This document shows positions 31,461-44,000 of a DNA stretch of 64,000 bases, piece by piece. The notes under the pieces are model-generated. The model did not search any database and was not told the origin of the DNA. It worked only from the letters and a program-made list of their open reading frames with translations. The DNA comes from Trichostrongylus colubriformis (lineage: Eukaryota; Nematoda; Chromadorea; Rhabditida; Trichostrongylidae): assembly GCA_963978905.1 (NCBI GenBank), contig OZ022256.1, positions 51,074,001 through 51,138,000 on the forward strand, in the 5' to 3' direction. Position 1 is the first letter of the stretch. The number at the start of each line of letters is the position of its first letter. Both the position numbers and the translations under genes were made by a program.

Positions 31461-31727
31461 GGGGGTCGCTAGGTCGACTTTCCGCTTGCGGCGTCGCACT
31501 CCGGCGCCGTCATTACGAGCCGTTGGGAATTCCGCTCAAGACGCAACGGGCTGGTACCGTAAAGGACCTTTGGAGATTGCAAGTTGAAAACTTCGGGAGT
31601 TCGCCTACCTTCAAAGGTCCCTCACGGTACCAGCTCATTGCGTCTTGAGCGGAATTCCAAACGAATCGTATTTGTCGCACTGCTCGCCGCGGGCGGTCGC
31701 GCGAAAATTTGACCTCGCGACCCCCAC
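31461..31727. mobile_element. Mutator-like MITE
   Basis: The left end reads GGGGGTCGCTAGGTCGACTT and the right complement GGGGGTCGCGAGGTCAAATT. TTCGCCGGGG on the left and TTCACCGGGG on the right, a few bases outside the arms, look like a 10-bp duplication with one change. The core holds GGCGTCGCACTCCGGCGCC and an inner inverted pair around GGAATTCCGCTCAAGACGCA. It belongs with 17275, 57076 and 61051. Confidence 0.65.
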
Positions 31728-32132
31728 CCTTTCACCGGGGCAGCGATATCGAACCCATAACTGGTGCTGGAAGGATCGAAGGACTGACCCATGTCTGATT
31801 CTCTTTGCAATTCCACTGCTCTCTATATATGTCAGTCTACAAAGAGGAATGATGGCAGAACGGTAGGCAATGTAGCCGAACAGCCATCAAAGAATTCCTA
31901 GCAAAGTTCCTATTTGTTAGTGCTGAAGTGCATCATGACCCTCGAATGCTGATATGCATTTGTTTATGTAGCACACTATGACGGGATATACTTGCGAGCA
32001 ATATTCGGAGTGGGTTTCATTTCTAGTTGCATTAGCCACAGTTCAGTCGCCACTGCTGGCAGCCAATCCAGTGGATCGGTTGTATTGCTCGAGCTGTATT
32101 ATCAAAGACCAATCAGTCAGAAGAGCTAGTGC

Positions 32133-33474
32133 ATGGGAGACGAATACGAGCAACTTGGACCCCCAGCAGGAGCTGTACCTCCACCTCCACCTCCGCCACC
32201 TGCTGGAGAACCTCCGCCTCCTCCTCGACCAGCCCCACCACCACCACCAGCAGCACCCATACCACCCTCACAGCCCCAATCTGACAGCCATGCTTCATCG
32301 GTACAGAAGTCTAGCGGCGTTCACTTAGGAAAAGGATCAGCCGAGCAAAAGGAAGAAACAAAGTAAGAGCCCTCACTTATGGTAGTATGAACTAATTCCG
32401 CCGTTAAACAAGGATTTCAGAAAAACAGAATCGGGAAGAAAAAAGAAAGTTAAAAAGGAAAAGAAGGACAGAAAGAAGTCCACGTCAACAGAACCATCGG
32501 ATCGATCAACGGCTGAACACCAAGGAGATGTAAGTCACTTCTACTATCACATGTTTAGTCCAAGCCAAAATCCATGCATCAAGCTGCGTTCATACTGCAT
32601 AAATAAATACATACTCGACTCAATGGGATTTTTGGCGCATCGGCGTAAAGTTAAATATACGTATCGATTAAGAAAATGAGAGTATTGGCGCATACGCGCT
32701 TTGATAGAATTGGCGCATTCGCGTCAAGGATAAGAGACATATAGCTAGAAAAAGTGAGAGTATCGGCGCATCCGCGATTTGAGAAAATTGGCAGATTGGC
32801 ACATCCACGATTTAGGCTATTTGCCACAATGCAAGTAAATTGACGTGGTGGCGGGTGGCATAGCAAAAAAATTCCAAATCGCGGATGCGCCGAAAATCTC
32901 TTCCGTTGGGTATGAACGCAACCTAAGACAGCCAGCAGCAACTTATTCTGTCAGGTAAAGCTAAACATGGCATTTCAGTATGACTTCTATTATTGCGCAC
33001 ATGCGCACAAAGGGTGAATGCGTATGAACTCGATATACGTATTGACCAGGAAAATAACACCGAATTAGTGATATAACGGAATTAGGGGAATTATGGAAAT
33101 CGCTAAATCTTGGCTGCATTTTCAATCAATACATATCTAACGTTTTTCCAACAACGATTCTGCCGATTCAGCAAGCTGATTTCATGGTTCTCCCAGTGTC
33201 CTGTCGGTATCATTCCATCTATCTCCTCACCGCCTCAAGCATGTGGCCTCCAGCCGAGTCCCATCCCGATATGACGGCTTCATGCCAAGCCTCCCACTGA
33301 ACCACCAAATAATTATTATGTATTTGTTTATTTCAGCCGACGACCTACTTCTTTTGTGCGCTGATGGTTCTTATTGCCGTCATAATAGCAGCAGGTGTCC
33401 TGGTTGTACTTCACCTGATCGATGTAATAGACTGGTTCCCCCAGATAAAGCAATTATTGAAGCCCAAGGAATAG
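32133..33474 (+). CDS. Proline-rich, basic, tail-anchored membrane protein
   Basis: Three exons, 32133-32362, 32421-32529 and 33337-33474 (TAG), join cleanly in frame into 158 residues. Donors are GTAAGA and GTAAGT; acceptors are TTTCAG and ATTTCAG. The order is MGDEYEQLGP, a long run of Pro with Ala and Gly (residues about 10-50), a Ser/Gln linker, a Lys-rich segment in exon 2 (GRKKKVKKEKKDRKK), then a single hydrophobic helix in exon 3 (CALMVLIAVIIAAGVLVVL) followed by a short tail of about 20 residues. With no signal peptide, this predicts a C-tail-anchored protein with a cytosolic Pro-rich head that could bind SH3, WW or profilin partners (inference). A CAG at 32121 may be a trans-splice acceptor. 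AATAAA at 33614-33619 fits the 3' end. I do not recognise the family. Confidence 0.65.
32582..32923. mobile_element. Tourist-like element in an intron
   Basis: AGCTGCGTTCATACTGC on the left and the complement of GTATGAACGCAACC on the right mark the ends. The interior contains GGCGCATCGGCG, TATCGAT and AGAATTGGCGCATTCGCGT units like the element at 2554. Flanks are decayed (TCA and TAA). It fills much of the second intron of the tail-anchored protein gene. Confidence 0.65.
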
Positions 33475-33613
33475 AACAACCTTCACCAAATTGCAATTGC
33501 ATTCTATCAGAATTACAACATTGCACGGTATCATTCATGTTGATTTTGCACAATTTTATGGAACTCTTTGTATCACATATGTATTGTACGTCACAAACAT
33601 ATGGAAAATCGTT

Positions 33614-33619
33614 AATAAA
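33614..33619 (+). terminator. Polyadenylation signal
   Basis: AATAAA 140 bases past the stop codon at 33474, followed by GCTTTGACAATTTT. It suits the 3' end of the tail-anchored protein gene. Confidence 0.5.
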
Positions 33620-33770
33620 GCTTTGACAATTTTATGCTGCGCTTCAAATCAACTGTTCAGAGGATCTGAGACAACTTCATCTGTATATCAAACCGAACTC
33701 ATAGCCATAGCAGAACAGTTTGGGAAAAACCCCATTCTTTCATACACTTAACACAAGATCAAACTGGGCG

Positions 33771-34011
33771 GGGTGTGTGCCCTTATGTCAGGATTGTCGC
33801 ACGACGACGCGCGGCGTGGACGCAGTGTGTGCGAGCTATGCGCGTCGCGATTGTTGGGTCCTGTAACGATTACACGGTAATGCTATGGGCACGATACGCA
33901 ATTGTCTTGTAATCGCTCCGAGACCCAACAACATTGCGCCTTTAGCTCGTTCGCCTTGCTTCGCTTGCGACATGCCGCGGTGCGACAATCCTGACATAAG
34001 GGTACACACCC
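33771..34011. mobile_element. Mutator-like MITE with 9-bp target duplication
   Basis: The arms read GGGTGTGTGCCCTTATGTCA and continue to GGATTGTCGCAC; the right end is the complement with one change. The flanks are AACTGGGCG (33762-33770) and AACTGAGCG (34012-34020), a 9-bp duplication with one mismatch. Length 241 bp. It shares the GGGTGTGTG terminus with other copies but has a different core. Confidence 0.75.
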
Positions 34012-34020
34012 AACTGAGCG

Positions 34021-35088
34021 CATATCGTCAGGTCGAACTTTCGCGCAGCCGCCAACGCTGCGTTCTTTCCCCTGTGCGATTGCGTACATCGCCCCATTGC
34101 TATTTTTACTCTTGTTATGATCTGTTTCTTCAAAGGACTTCACAACGTTAGCCCATGGCTTTATACGGAATCCGGCCGGCTACGGCAACTCGTGCTGATA
34201 GCGCCGCGCGCGGTGCCGCAAAGCGAAATTTGACAACCCCTATTGAACTGCATATAGATCCTGTATAGAGCAGGCGATATATGATCTGAGAAAGGGTCAG
34301 CAAAATCGGAAAAAAATTCGAAAGGGTTCTTTCACAAAAGGGGTGCATCACGTTGTGGTCGCTATCCATTACCGAACGCCGTGCCTAATCCAGAAGTGGA
34401 ACGGAGCCAATGAGGATAAGACAATAATACAAGCGTGACTGGACAGAGGCACTTCCACTCAATTCCTTACACGCATCTCCATTATGATCAGCAGATTTGC
34501 ATGCTATGTGCATCACCGGTGGGGAACGGCAATGGCCAAGCCGAGCCGTGGCTGTTGCTCCGCCCATCACAACTACTCAACCGATGCATACAAACGCCCC
34601 GCGACGCACCACGGTGAGATCGGGATAAAAAGTCTGGTGCGCGCTTTTCAGTGCGAGTTCCTCCATAGCTCGCCTCCGTAAACCCACTCGATCACTTACG
34701 AGGAACGTGTCTTCCACGAAGGGCACTCATTGTGTCGACGAAAATAGCCGCTCCAGTACGACGCTCTCCCTCTACGGGGCTCGAATACGACCCCTCCCTT
34801 TTTTATCCTTTACAGTACGAGAACTGTTGCCGAATTATATAGTTGCAATGTGTTTTATTGATATGTATTCCCACCTAAAGTAAAAAAGTTATTTATTTCA
34901 CGTTTCCTCACTCGCATTCACTGTGAACTACCTTTCATCTCATCTCCTTATTGAAATGTTCAGCTTCTAGGGCTTATCGCTGACCTCTGCAGTTATGACC
35001 CCCCCTGTCTCCCGGTGTACCCTGTTCCACGTTTACATTACCATCATTGCTACGAACACGCCTTTGAATTCATTGAATAAAGCGTTAT
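34021..35088. other. Spacer, 5' part of next gene unresolved
   Basis: No convincing exon. Short inverted and GC-rich bits occur near 34190-34210. Upstream coding exons or a trans-splice site of the gene that follows could lie here but could not be fixed. Confidence 0.35.
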
Positions 35089-38000
35089 GGCTGCACTGAA
35101 TCAGGTTTCCAATCGAAGACACCTTTTAAGTCTAAACGTTTCGACCGCTCCTTACCAAGTTCATTCCGTGGAACAAGCGGAGATGCCTTATCAGATGTTG
35201 CCGATTACCTTGAGAAAGAGGTGAGTGATCAGTAGGTTTCAGTCTACACACTTCTCTCTTCAAAACACGGCGTCTTATCAAATAACAAGTAAGTCATCCA
35301 GAAAATCGCAGTACTTATCGCAATGTTTTGAGCCAGCTAACCTTGACCATGAAACTATGCTCCGTGGCGCCTCATGAATCACCAACTTTCACTTCGTGGT
35401 TACCCTATCCGACTCACCTAAGGAGGGGAAGGGACGCGTGGGATACACTGCCATCTGAATGAGATACATTCTATAAATTCGATGCAGACAGAACAACCAG
35501 AAGGTACCTTTCACCATGGTAGATGACTGACTCTACCATGGATGTTCCAAATTTCTGCAGCAATCAAAAGAGGGCCCACTCGCTCTTCCCTGGAGAGCTA
35601 ACCTGTTTTCTAGAGCGGACGGATCTTTGGAGTATGCTGGGGAGTTCATGGGTTCTCCATTATCAGTTTTTAGCGGTATTATTCAAATGTTGAGTTCAAC
35701 AGGAGATCATCATGTCCCATGAATTTAAACGCACTCGAAAGCTACGGGAAATGTTTCGAAGATTCAGCTCTCGGAACAAAGACCGCAATGATGAGGTGAG
35801 ATCTATCATAAAAGGCTGATAATGTCGAAGTAGGCATTCATTTTACAAATGCTTTTCACACGATTGATTGATTAACACGAATCAATCTGTCAGGAAAGGT
35901 AACAAATATTGAGGATATAAAGTTTAGACTAATCCGGAAACACGTTTCACGCAAGCCATGAGTTGGTGGTCATTGGGATAGTCTCTTGTAGGAGATACTG
36001 GAGACATCTCAGACTGGCCTCTCGGCGCGATATGGTTGAAACGCCTCTCTTGCCATCGCACTGAGGGGGGGGGGCATCTCACCATGGACATTATTTTTAC
36101 CCAAGCATAGAAGGAGAGAAGGAACCCCTTCCATCCTCCACTGAGCTCAGGCAAAAATATACGCCTGACAATGCAGATTGACCCCTCAAAGATCTCTCCA
36201 AGAAGTTTAGATGCGGCATTTTATAGGATGCTCGCCATTGCGATAGCACACGTCTCTCTATTACCAATGGCTCTCCAAACTTTCTCGGCCCCATTGCGAG
36301 GATGAAAAGTGCTTTTACAAGAACAGGATCCAGACACTATTCACCATGTGTCCCAATGGCTGCTTAAAGGTATGGTGCACGGAAGGAAGGAGTTTCTCTG
36401 TTATCCGTATATTTACGTTGTATTTACTCAATAAGGTCGCATGGATAGCTTCACGTGAAAAAGTGAAGATCCGGCTAAGACACAACTCCTCAATGTGGTC
36501 GCCGAGGGGGCGGGGCCTCAGAGTACATGTCCGCTCCGTCGTCCGCCGCGGTCGGGGACGAAAGGTGAGACTGTTCATGTGACTTTCTGTTGTCACTGAG
36601 GGGCATTTACAGTGAGTCCCCCCTCCTTCTCCCCCCTTGGCCACTGCTCTGAGAAGCTGTGTTTTAGCCGGATTCACACTTTTTTCACATGAAACTTTGC
36701 ATGCTGCCCTTATTAAGCAAATACAACATAAATACATATATGAATAACATAGAAACCCATTTTCCGTGCACGATTCCTTCAACGTTACCACCAACGAATT
36801 CCGAAGCATTCTGGAGGGGCAGATTTATCAGTTCGCGGGTCAATGTGGAGGATGGGCAACAGAGCGTGTTATATAACGGGTATGGAGGGGGAAAGATCCC
36901 TAGGTTGATGTTTAAAGGCACTTTCCACGATAAACTTACTTGCTATTTACCCTGCCGCAGCCGATAGACCCCCGGTAACTGTCGCGGCTGTACCCTTAGA
37001 GCGGCGCCACGAGCCCTCCTGGCAGCGCAAAGCCCGCGGGAGGCAACTGGGATCCCGCCCACCAATTGGTGACCCGACCCAAGTGGTGACCAATTGGTGA
37101 GGGATGCGGTTCCCATTTCTGAGGTTCTTGGTCTTTTTTGCTAGTTTTTTTCACTGCTACTGAGTAAATTAGCGGCTCTGGGTTCATTATTGGTCCCGAT
37201 TAGGTAGCTTTCCTAACGCGGAAAGTGCCTTTAATCCCTTGTGACCAGTGGTTCCTACATTAAACCTTTCTAGGGTTAAGCTAGTTCCTGCTCCTTTCGT
37301 TCCCTCATCGCACATGGTCTACACCTACAGTAAGCCTACAGAGCTTTCAGCGACGTCGTATACATCTAGTACGGCACCGTTACCGCAAAAAAGGTGTATA
37401 ATGCGAAATGAAGGACTTTCATTTTATTCACTCAGGAAAATGACGAGGAGGAAAAGGAGGAAAAGGTGGAAAAGGTTGCGCCCAAGCAGTCGCCATCACC
37501 AAGAAGTATACCTTCGGCGAAGGCGACGCCAGCAACACAGCGTTCGCCTAGTGATGGAAAACCAGTCAGCAAACCAATACCAAAAGGTGAATTTCGGTAA
37601 AGAAGAAAAGCACTAGAGATTACTTGAAAAGCACGTCATTAGAATAGCTAACCAGGATAACGCGCACGGGTTAATTCCCGTGGCACTGTGTATGTGGATT
37701 GTGTCATAGACTTGCTGAAGCCATGTCTCCCACTGCGATTCCCATGGCTCTGAAGATATGTGATTCGCGCAGGAAGCTTTACCAACATTTCGAATCCTTT
37801 TCCAAACCTATACGCAATGTTTTCCCAACTTACTGCTTTCCCTAGTGCCATTCTAATATGGCTCACTCAACAGAAAATGCATTTCAATTCCTTGATTTAA
37901 TTAAAGACAGTGATAGGGGTAATAAGGAAAGGGTGATAAGGAACCCCTGAAAGAAGATACTCACTTAAAGACAGCGTTGGGACAATCCGATTGTTTCATT

Positions 38001-41000
38001 TCTTCCAATCTTTGATACTGTCCGGTGGACGTTTTCACCACAAAAGCTTACACGTCAGGCACTACGTCATTCCGATCGATACGGCTTCAATACGTTATGA
38101 TAAGTATCATTCTGCTACCATGCTTATTACTCTACACATCAGTCATTCTTCGGCAAAGTCGACTCTAGGTGGCGGTAAGGAGTTGTTCAAGGCGTCAGGT
38201 GTTGCCCACTACGCCGTCACTACAGATCGGGGGCGCGCTTTTCGACGGGTATTTCGCCATAAATAAGCTTCTCAGGCCCATAGTTACTATGTGAGTGACT
38301 TCTTGTAGAGATTTTCCTGACCATATTATCCCTAACGTTGTCTTTAAGAACCAGGGGTCTAGGAAGCATGTATATCGCGGATACCTCCACGAAAAAGCGC
38401 CCTTGAGCTGTGGCGGAGGCAGCCTTTTTAGCTCCTGCCGCATTTCTTTGCTCGGTCCGCGTCCTAGGGTCGACTTTGCTGAGGAATGACTGAGGAGTAA
38501 TAACAGAGTAATACTTATCGTACGTATTGAAACCATATTGATTGATATGACGTGGTGCTTGACGTGTCAACTTTCATGGTCGAAAACGTCCACCCGTCAG
38601 TATCAAAGACTGGAACGAATGATACAGCCGAATTACCCCTACCACTGTCTTTCAGTTTAGACTTATCCAGCCGTTGTCCCTCATTCGACTGAGCCGTCGC
38701 CGTCTGGGAAGAGGTGGAGACTTTGGGCATACCTGGGAGTAGGTATCCCTGACCTTCCTGATCTTGATTCCTTATTCCCTTATTGTTAGTTCACGGCACT
38801 CTTACCTCGACCTCTTAACTACAGTAGCGGTCAAAAGTTTGGAAACTTTCGAATTTTCAACCTCCCTCGATTAAGAAACAACCGAGTTGTCTCAAATTCA
38901 CATGGTAAGTATAGAATTGAGTAGGAAACACATGCGTAACATCGCTTGCCGATAATCGATTAATTGATCTAAATTATGTGATTTACTCATAATATGGCGC
39001 GTCAAAAGTATGGAAACTCTCTTGTAACGATACCATCCCGCTGCTAATTTGTGAAGGTTTGCAATTTTTCATAGTTTTAGGTAAAGTTATGGCACAGTAT
39101 CTCATTTTCAGATGGGATCTGATAAAGAAGTAGCACTAGCTGTGCAGGAGGCGATTGTTCGGGCCATTCAATCTGGAACGCCCAAGAACCTTCTTGCAGA
39201 GCAGTATCACCTCGCTGAAAGCACGATCACCAAGATTTTCAAGCGCTACCAAAGACATGGAGGTGTGGTGAAGACTCATGGTTCAGGAAGACCTCGTAAA
39301 ACGACACCAATGGACGACACATTCATCGTAAGGGCCTTGCATGCTGACCCGCGCGCTTCGTCAACGGACATTCTCAAGCAAGTGACAAATTTTTGGGCCT
39401 TTCTGTCAGCCAAAGTACTACTCAGCGTCGTCTGAGAGCTGGCGGATTATTTGGAAGACGTCCCAGCAGGAAGCCACTAGTGAGCTCAAGGAATAGGAAG
39501 GCGCGACTGAGTTTCGCACGTCAGCACCTTGCCTGGACCAGAAAAGAGTGAGGAAAAGTTTTGTTCAGCAATGAATCCAAGTTCTGCCTCTTTGGCAGCG
39601 ATGGTTTGAAGTACGTGAGGCGTCCTGTGAACAAGAGAAATAATCCAAAGTACCAGGTACCAACAGTGAAGCATGGCGGAGGTAATGTGATGGTATGGGG
39701 ATGTTTTGGTGTATGTGGCGTTGGCCCACTTTTCCGTATCCAAGAGTATATGGACTCGTCCGCGTACAAGAGTATCCTGGAGAGTACCATGCTTCCTTTT
39801 GCTCGTCAAAGAATGCCTAGGGAATGGATTTTTCAGCATGACAATGATCCGAAGCATGCTTCCCGCCTCGTGACCGACTTCCCGAGATCGAATAAAATTA
39901 CTGTCATGAAGTGGCCAAGCCAAAGTCCGACCCTCAATCCGATTGAGCACCTTTGGGAGGAACTTCAGCGTCGTACAAGACACATTCCAGTGAAGAATTG
40001 CGATGATAAGTATGATATTCTGTTGAAAGAATGGGCTTCGATTCCTCAGGCCAAAATCGGTGCTCTCATCGAGTCAATGCCCAGAAGGTGTAAGGCTGTC
40101 ATTGATTCACGCGGTTATCCAACGAAGCACTAGCTTTTGTCTCGCATTCTGACGTTATTAGGTTCGATTTTCTTTGTTATTGAAAAGTTTCCAAACTTTT
40201 GACGCGCCCTTTTTGAGACAAACAGCATCTTCTCACTCGAAATTTCCACTCTCAAAAAACGACGTTCGACATCGTGTTCTCTATTTGATTTTATGCATAT
40301 TCTGTGAATTTGAGACAACTCGGTTGTTTCTTAATCGAGGGAGTTTGAAAATTCAAAAGTTTCCAAACTTTTGACCGCTACTGTATGTATGACCCTACTA
40401 GCAGAACCTCTTGATCCTCCTATTGAAACTCACAATAGTGCCTTATTGTGGGTACGAATCGTGGATTCACGCATATACAACTTATTGTTTTGACCTATTA
40501 CCTTCCAAAGACGCTATTCGCTCAATCGTTTTTGGGCAGGGTTTCAAATGAGAAGTGATGCGGAGAGTCCCATTCAGTAGTGTAATCGGTAGAATACATA
40601 CGCCATCAACACTGCCGCTATTCGTCTCGCATGTTTTGTTTTAAGAAGGATGGCCTTTCCTATCAACCACTCTATCACATCCATCCTTATAGAAAGACAT
40701 TTTCTGGGTGCACAGAGAAGCACTTCAAGAAGCCGACACATCAAGTGAGGGGTTCATATAACAGTCACCTCCTTCTACGTCCTATCCGTCTCATGCCCTC
40801 ATCGTCCGGTCACCCATCTCGCTCATATACCGATCAGTTCTCCTTGGACGCCACTCCCAAGCAAGGAGCGCTGAAACATTACCATGTATCTGACTGCTAG
40901 CGCTCAGCCGTCTCTGGCCCTGGGTATGATGACGAGCTCATCTCCCCTTTTGGTGTGACACACTGACACCGGCTCACTAAAGGATTGCTCTCACAATACC

Positions 41001-44000
41001 TCTCTGAATTCTTGCTAGACTCAAGTAATACAGAACGTATCATATTACCTTCTAGACCGTCCGATACTCACTGAACCGTCAGTCCGCGAGGATTCCGATG
41101 CAGACCAGAAATCGGCATCCGATAGAAAACGTCACAGTATTAGACTCAAGTATGGTACGTCGCACGTTAGCACGTTTCCTGTTCGTATCACAATAAAAAA
41201 GCAGAGCGATTCCATGGAAGCCCACTTGAGTGCTCCAAAATCCATCTAAGGCAGCAGAAGCGCAGAAACGACACCGTAATTTCAGCATGTCAGAATGGTA
41301 TACTGTGATCAAATTTTCACCACATTCGTACGGAATACCTGTAGTGAGCGCAGAACACTGTGCAAAAGATAATGAGTATGACAAAGGATTCAAAGTTACT
41401 CAAAAAGAAGTTCAATAAAAACGAATTCTGCAACGCGCGACTTGTTTCGCGTGACATTGAGTGCATTGCCGTCTGCAGGTGCACTACACTCCACTTCAGA
41501 GCCCCTGATAGGGCGTGGCCTACGGACTTGGGTGAGAGCGTGTAAAACTCCTTCACTCCGCCACACACTCTCACACTTACCACGCACTCTCACTCCCGCC
41601 ACTCCCCATGTCCGTAGGCCACGCCCTATCTGGCGCTCCAAAATGGAGTATACATCCGCTTCAAACCCCGATTTTTACCACAAGTCTTGGCCACTGATTA
41701 TGGTGTACCATCTAACATCCAGATGAGCTTTTGTGCCACAAGCCCTGTACAAGATTTCCCATTCTGCCTGGCGTGGATAGGACAATACCCTAATGAGACC
41801 TTTTGAGTGTAGCTCAATACTACTCGCACAGTCCTGACAGCTCCCTCAGCGCAAGTGTATAAAATTATGCAAAATTGGTATCGATTGAAAATACATGCAA
41901 AAGACAGGAGTGATGCTCAGAATACGATACCAATTTCATTATTGAAACACTGACTGAATTCCATCCTTCCACAAAGTGAAAGGGGTGCCGGGAGCTTTAT
42001 AAGAGGAACTGCTTTTTGGTTAATCTTGTACTTTTCCAACATACAAAATTGGGTATTGCAGGTATCAGTGAAAAAGATGAAGAGGTGGGTACACTACGCT
42101 GAAGCACATGATCTCAGAGCTCCTCAGTAGTGCTAGTTACAAAATCCATGCTCACAGTTTTCAGTGCTACAGAAAAGCAAAGGATGTGGAGGAGTTTGAA
42201 AATGTGAACGCTGTTGCTCGCCCAGCGGCGACTAAAATGCGCACGCATAAAATGAAGTGAGTTTATGGATCAAGCTCATTTGCTAAAATAACAATCAATA
42301 GAATAAATAAATTATTGAATCGACATGAGCGGATGTGGTACTGCTGCTTGAGACACGCAATGCATTCCTGTAAATCCCAGATCAGTCCCACCGAAAGATT
42401 CGAGCTCCCATTCGTTCCCCGCGATATTCGAGGTACATACCTCTGAAGAAAACATACGAACAGTGGATTTACAACATAGGCCCAGTATATATTCCAGTGC
42501 CCTCGCGATCGAATTGTATGCCTCATACGTGGCGCTTTCCAATTATGTACGAAAGCCTTCATGTGGTTTGAAGGCGGGAGAAACGATGATTTCGGCGTCG
42601 TTGCACAACCTGAATCCCTATGAATGGCACACTTTACCTATCCAACAAGCCCCCTAATAGACCGGCAGACACCTCGTCACCGAGCTCCTCCCACAAACAA
42701 GCACAATATGACTATGTATCACCATATATCACAGGTCCGCATGGATCTTATCGATGAGGCACACGCAAAACATGCCCGTGAATAAAATGAGCACGGAGAA
42801 TATCGATTTTCGGGCCATTTCATTTCGTTATTTCTCCTTTGCCGCCTCACTTTGAACGTGCACTATCAATTTTGAATGAGTGACGGTAGTATGTTTCATG
42901 CTGACTCAACAAAATATTTTTCACATGGGTATCTCACCCCTTTTTTCGTTCAAGTTAGTACGGCCATAAGACGTAAAGCAGCGTTCATACTTTGCGGTGC
43001 CGGCAGCAGGGCGTGGCTGCGCGTCTCTGTGTCTCCGTCTCGCTATCCTTTCTCGTTGCCTACGTCGTCTCTACATCTCCCCCCTGCCGCTCTGCCTTGC
43101 TGCCTTTGAACGCAGCAACGCCCTGCCGGCACAAAGTACGAACGCGATGTGAGGATGCCGTATCACCTTCGTTTACGCAATAAACAGTCAACTAATATTT
43201 AAATACTGAAGTAAAAGAAAATTTATATGAGTATTCAGATGGAAAAAGAAAGACGAGGATCCAACTGAAGTGTCGGCACGTGACGCTGAGAAAGGAGAAA
43301 AATCTTTCGCTGACTTGTAGGTTACCTAGTGCACTTGAGAAGGGAGGAACAATGTCAGCGGCTTGAGTATCCCATACCCGCACCTCCTTCACAACCCACA
43401 GCTATGATCATGTGGTGTAGCGTCAAGAAGGAAAAGCCCGATAGCCAGAGTGAGGGCACGACATTTTTGCAACAGGAGCGATGAGTAGTTAAAGCCGGAA
43501 ATCCCACGGCGCCACGCCTTAGCGGCTCCTCCTGCATCACACCCCGATCAACAAGAACTGCCAGCAGGGTACTCTAGAGGTCGAGGATTCCTCGACAGTT
43601 GGTCGTACTTGACGGATGATAGGGAATGGGGGAGGGGGGGCTTATCGTTGAGATCAACGATGATCCTAGGTTATACGAGAAGCGGAACGTGCCATCATCT
43701 GTAAACGGCAATAAGCACAAAATACATAGTGACCGAGTACTCAGCAACTGTATAATCCGACTATAATAACTGATATTGTAGAATTTAAAAGAGAGTGAGA
43801 GGGGGGGTCGTTCTTGGGTCCTGGAAGAAGAGGGGAGTCGTACCGAAGCGGCCATTTTCCTCGACGCCTGGGAGTGCCCTGACTGCGAGTCTGCTATCGA
43901 CATTAAGCATGCTACTTAAGATGGGAAGAATAGGAAAGGAACGTCTTAACAGAGCTTACAGGTTTCTTTACTGGTCCCTGAATTCTATTATCAGCGTTCA

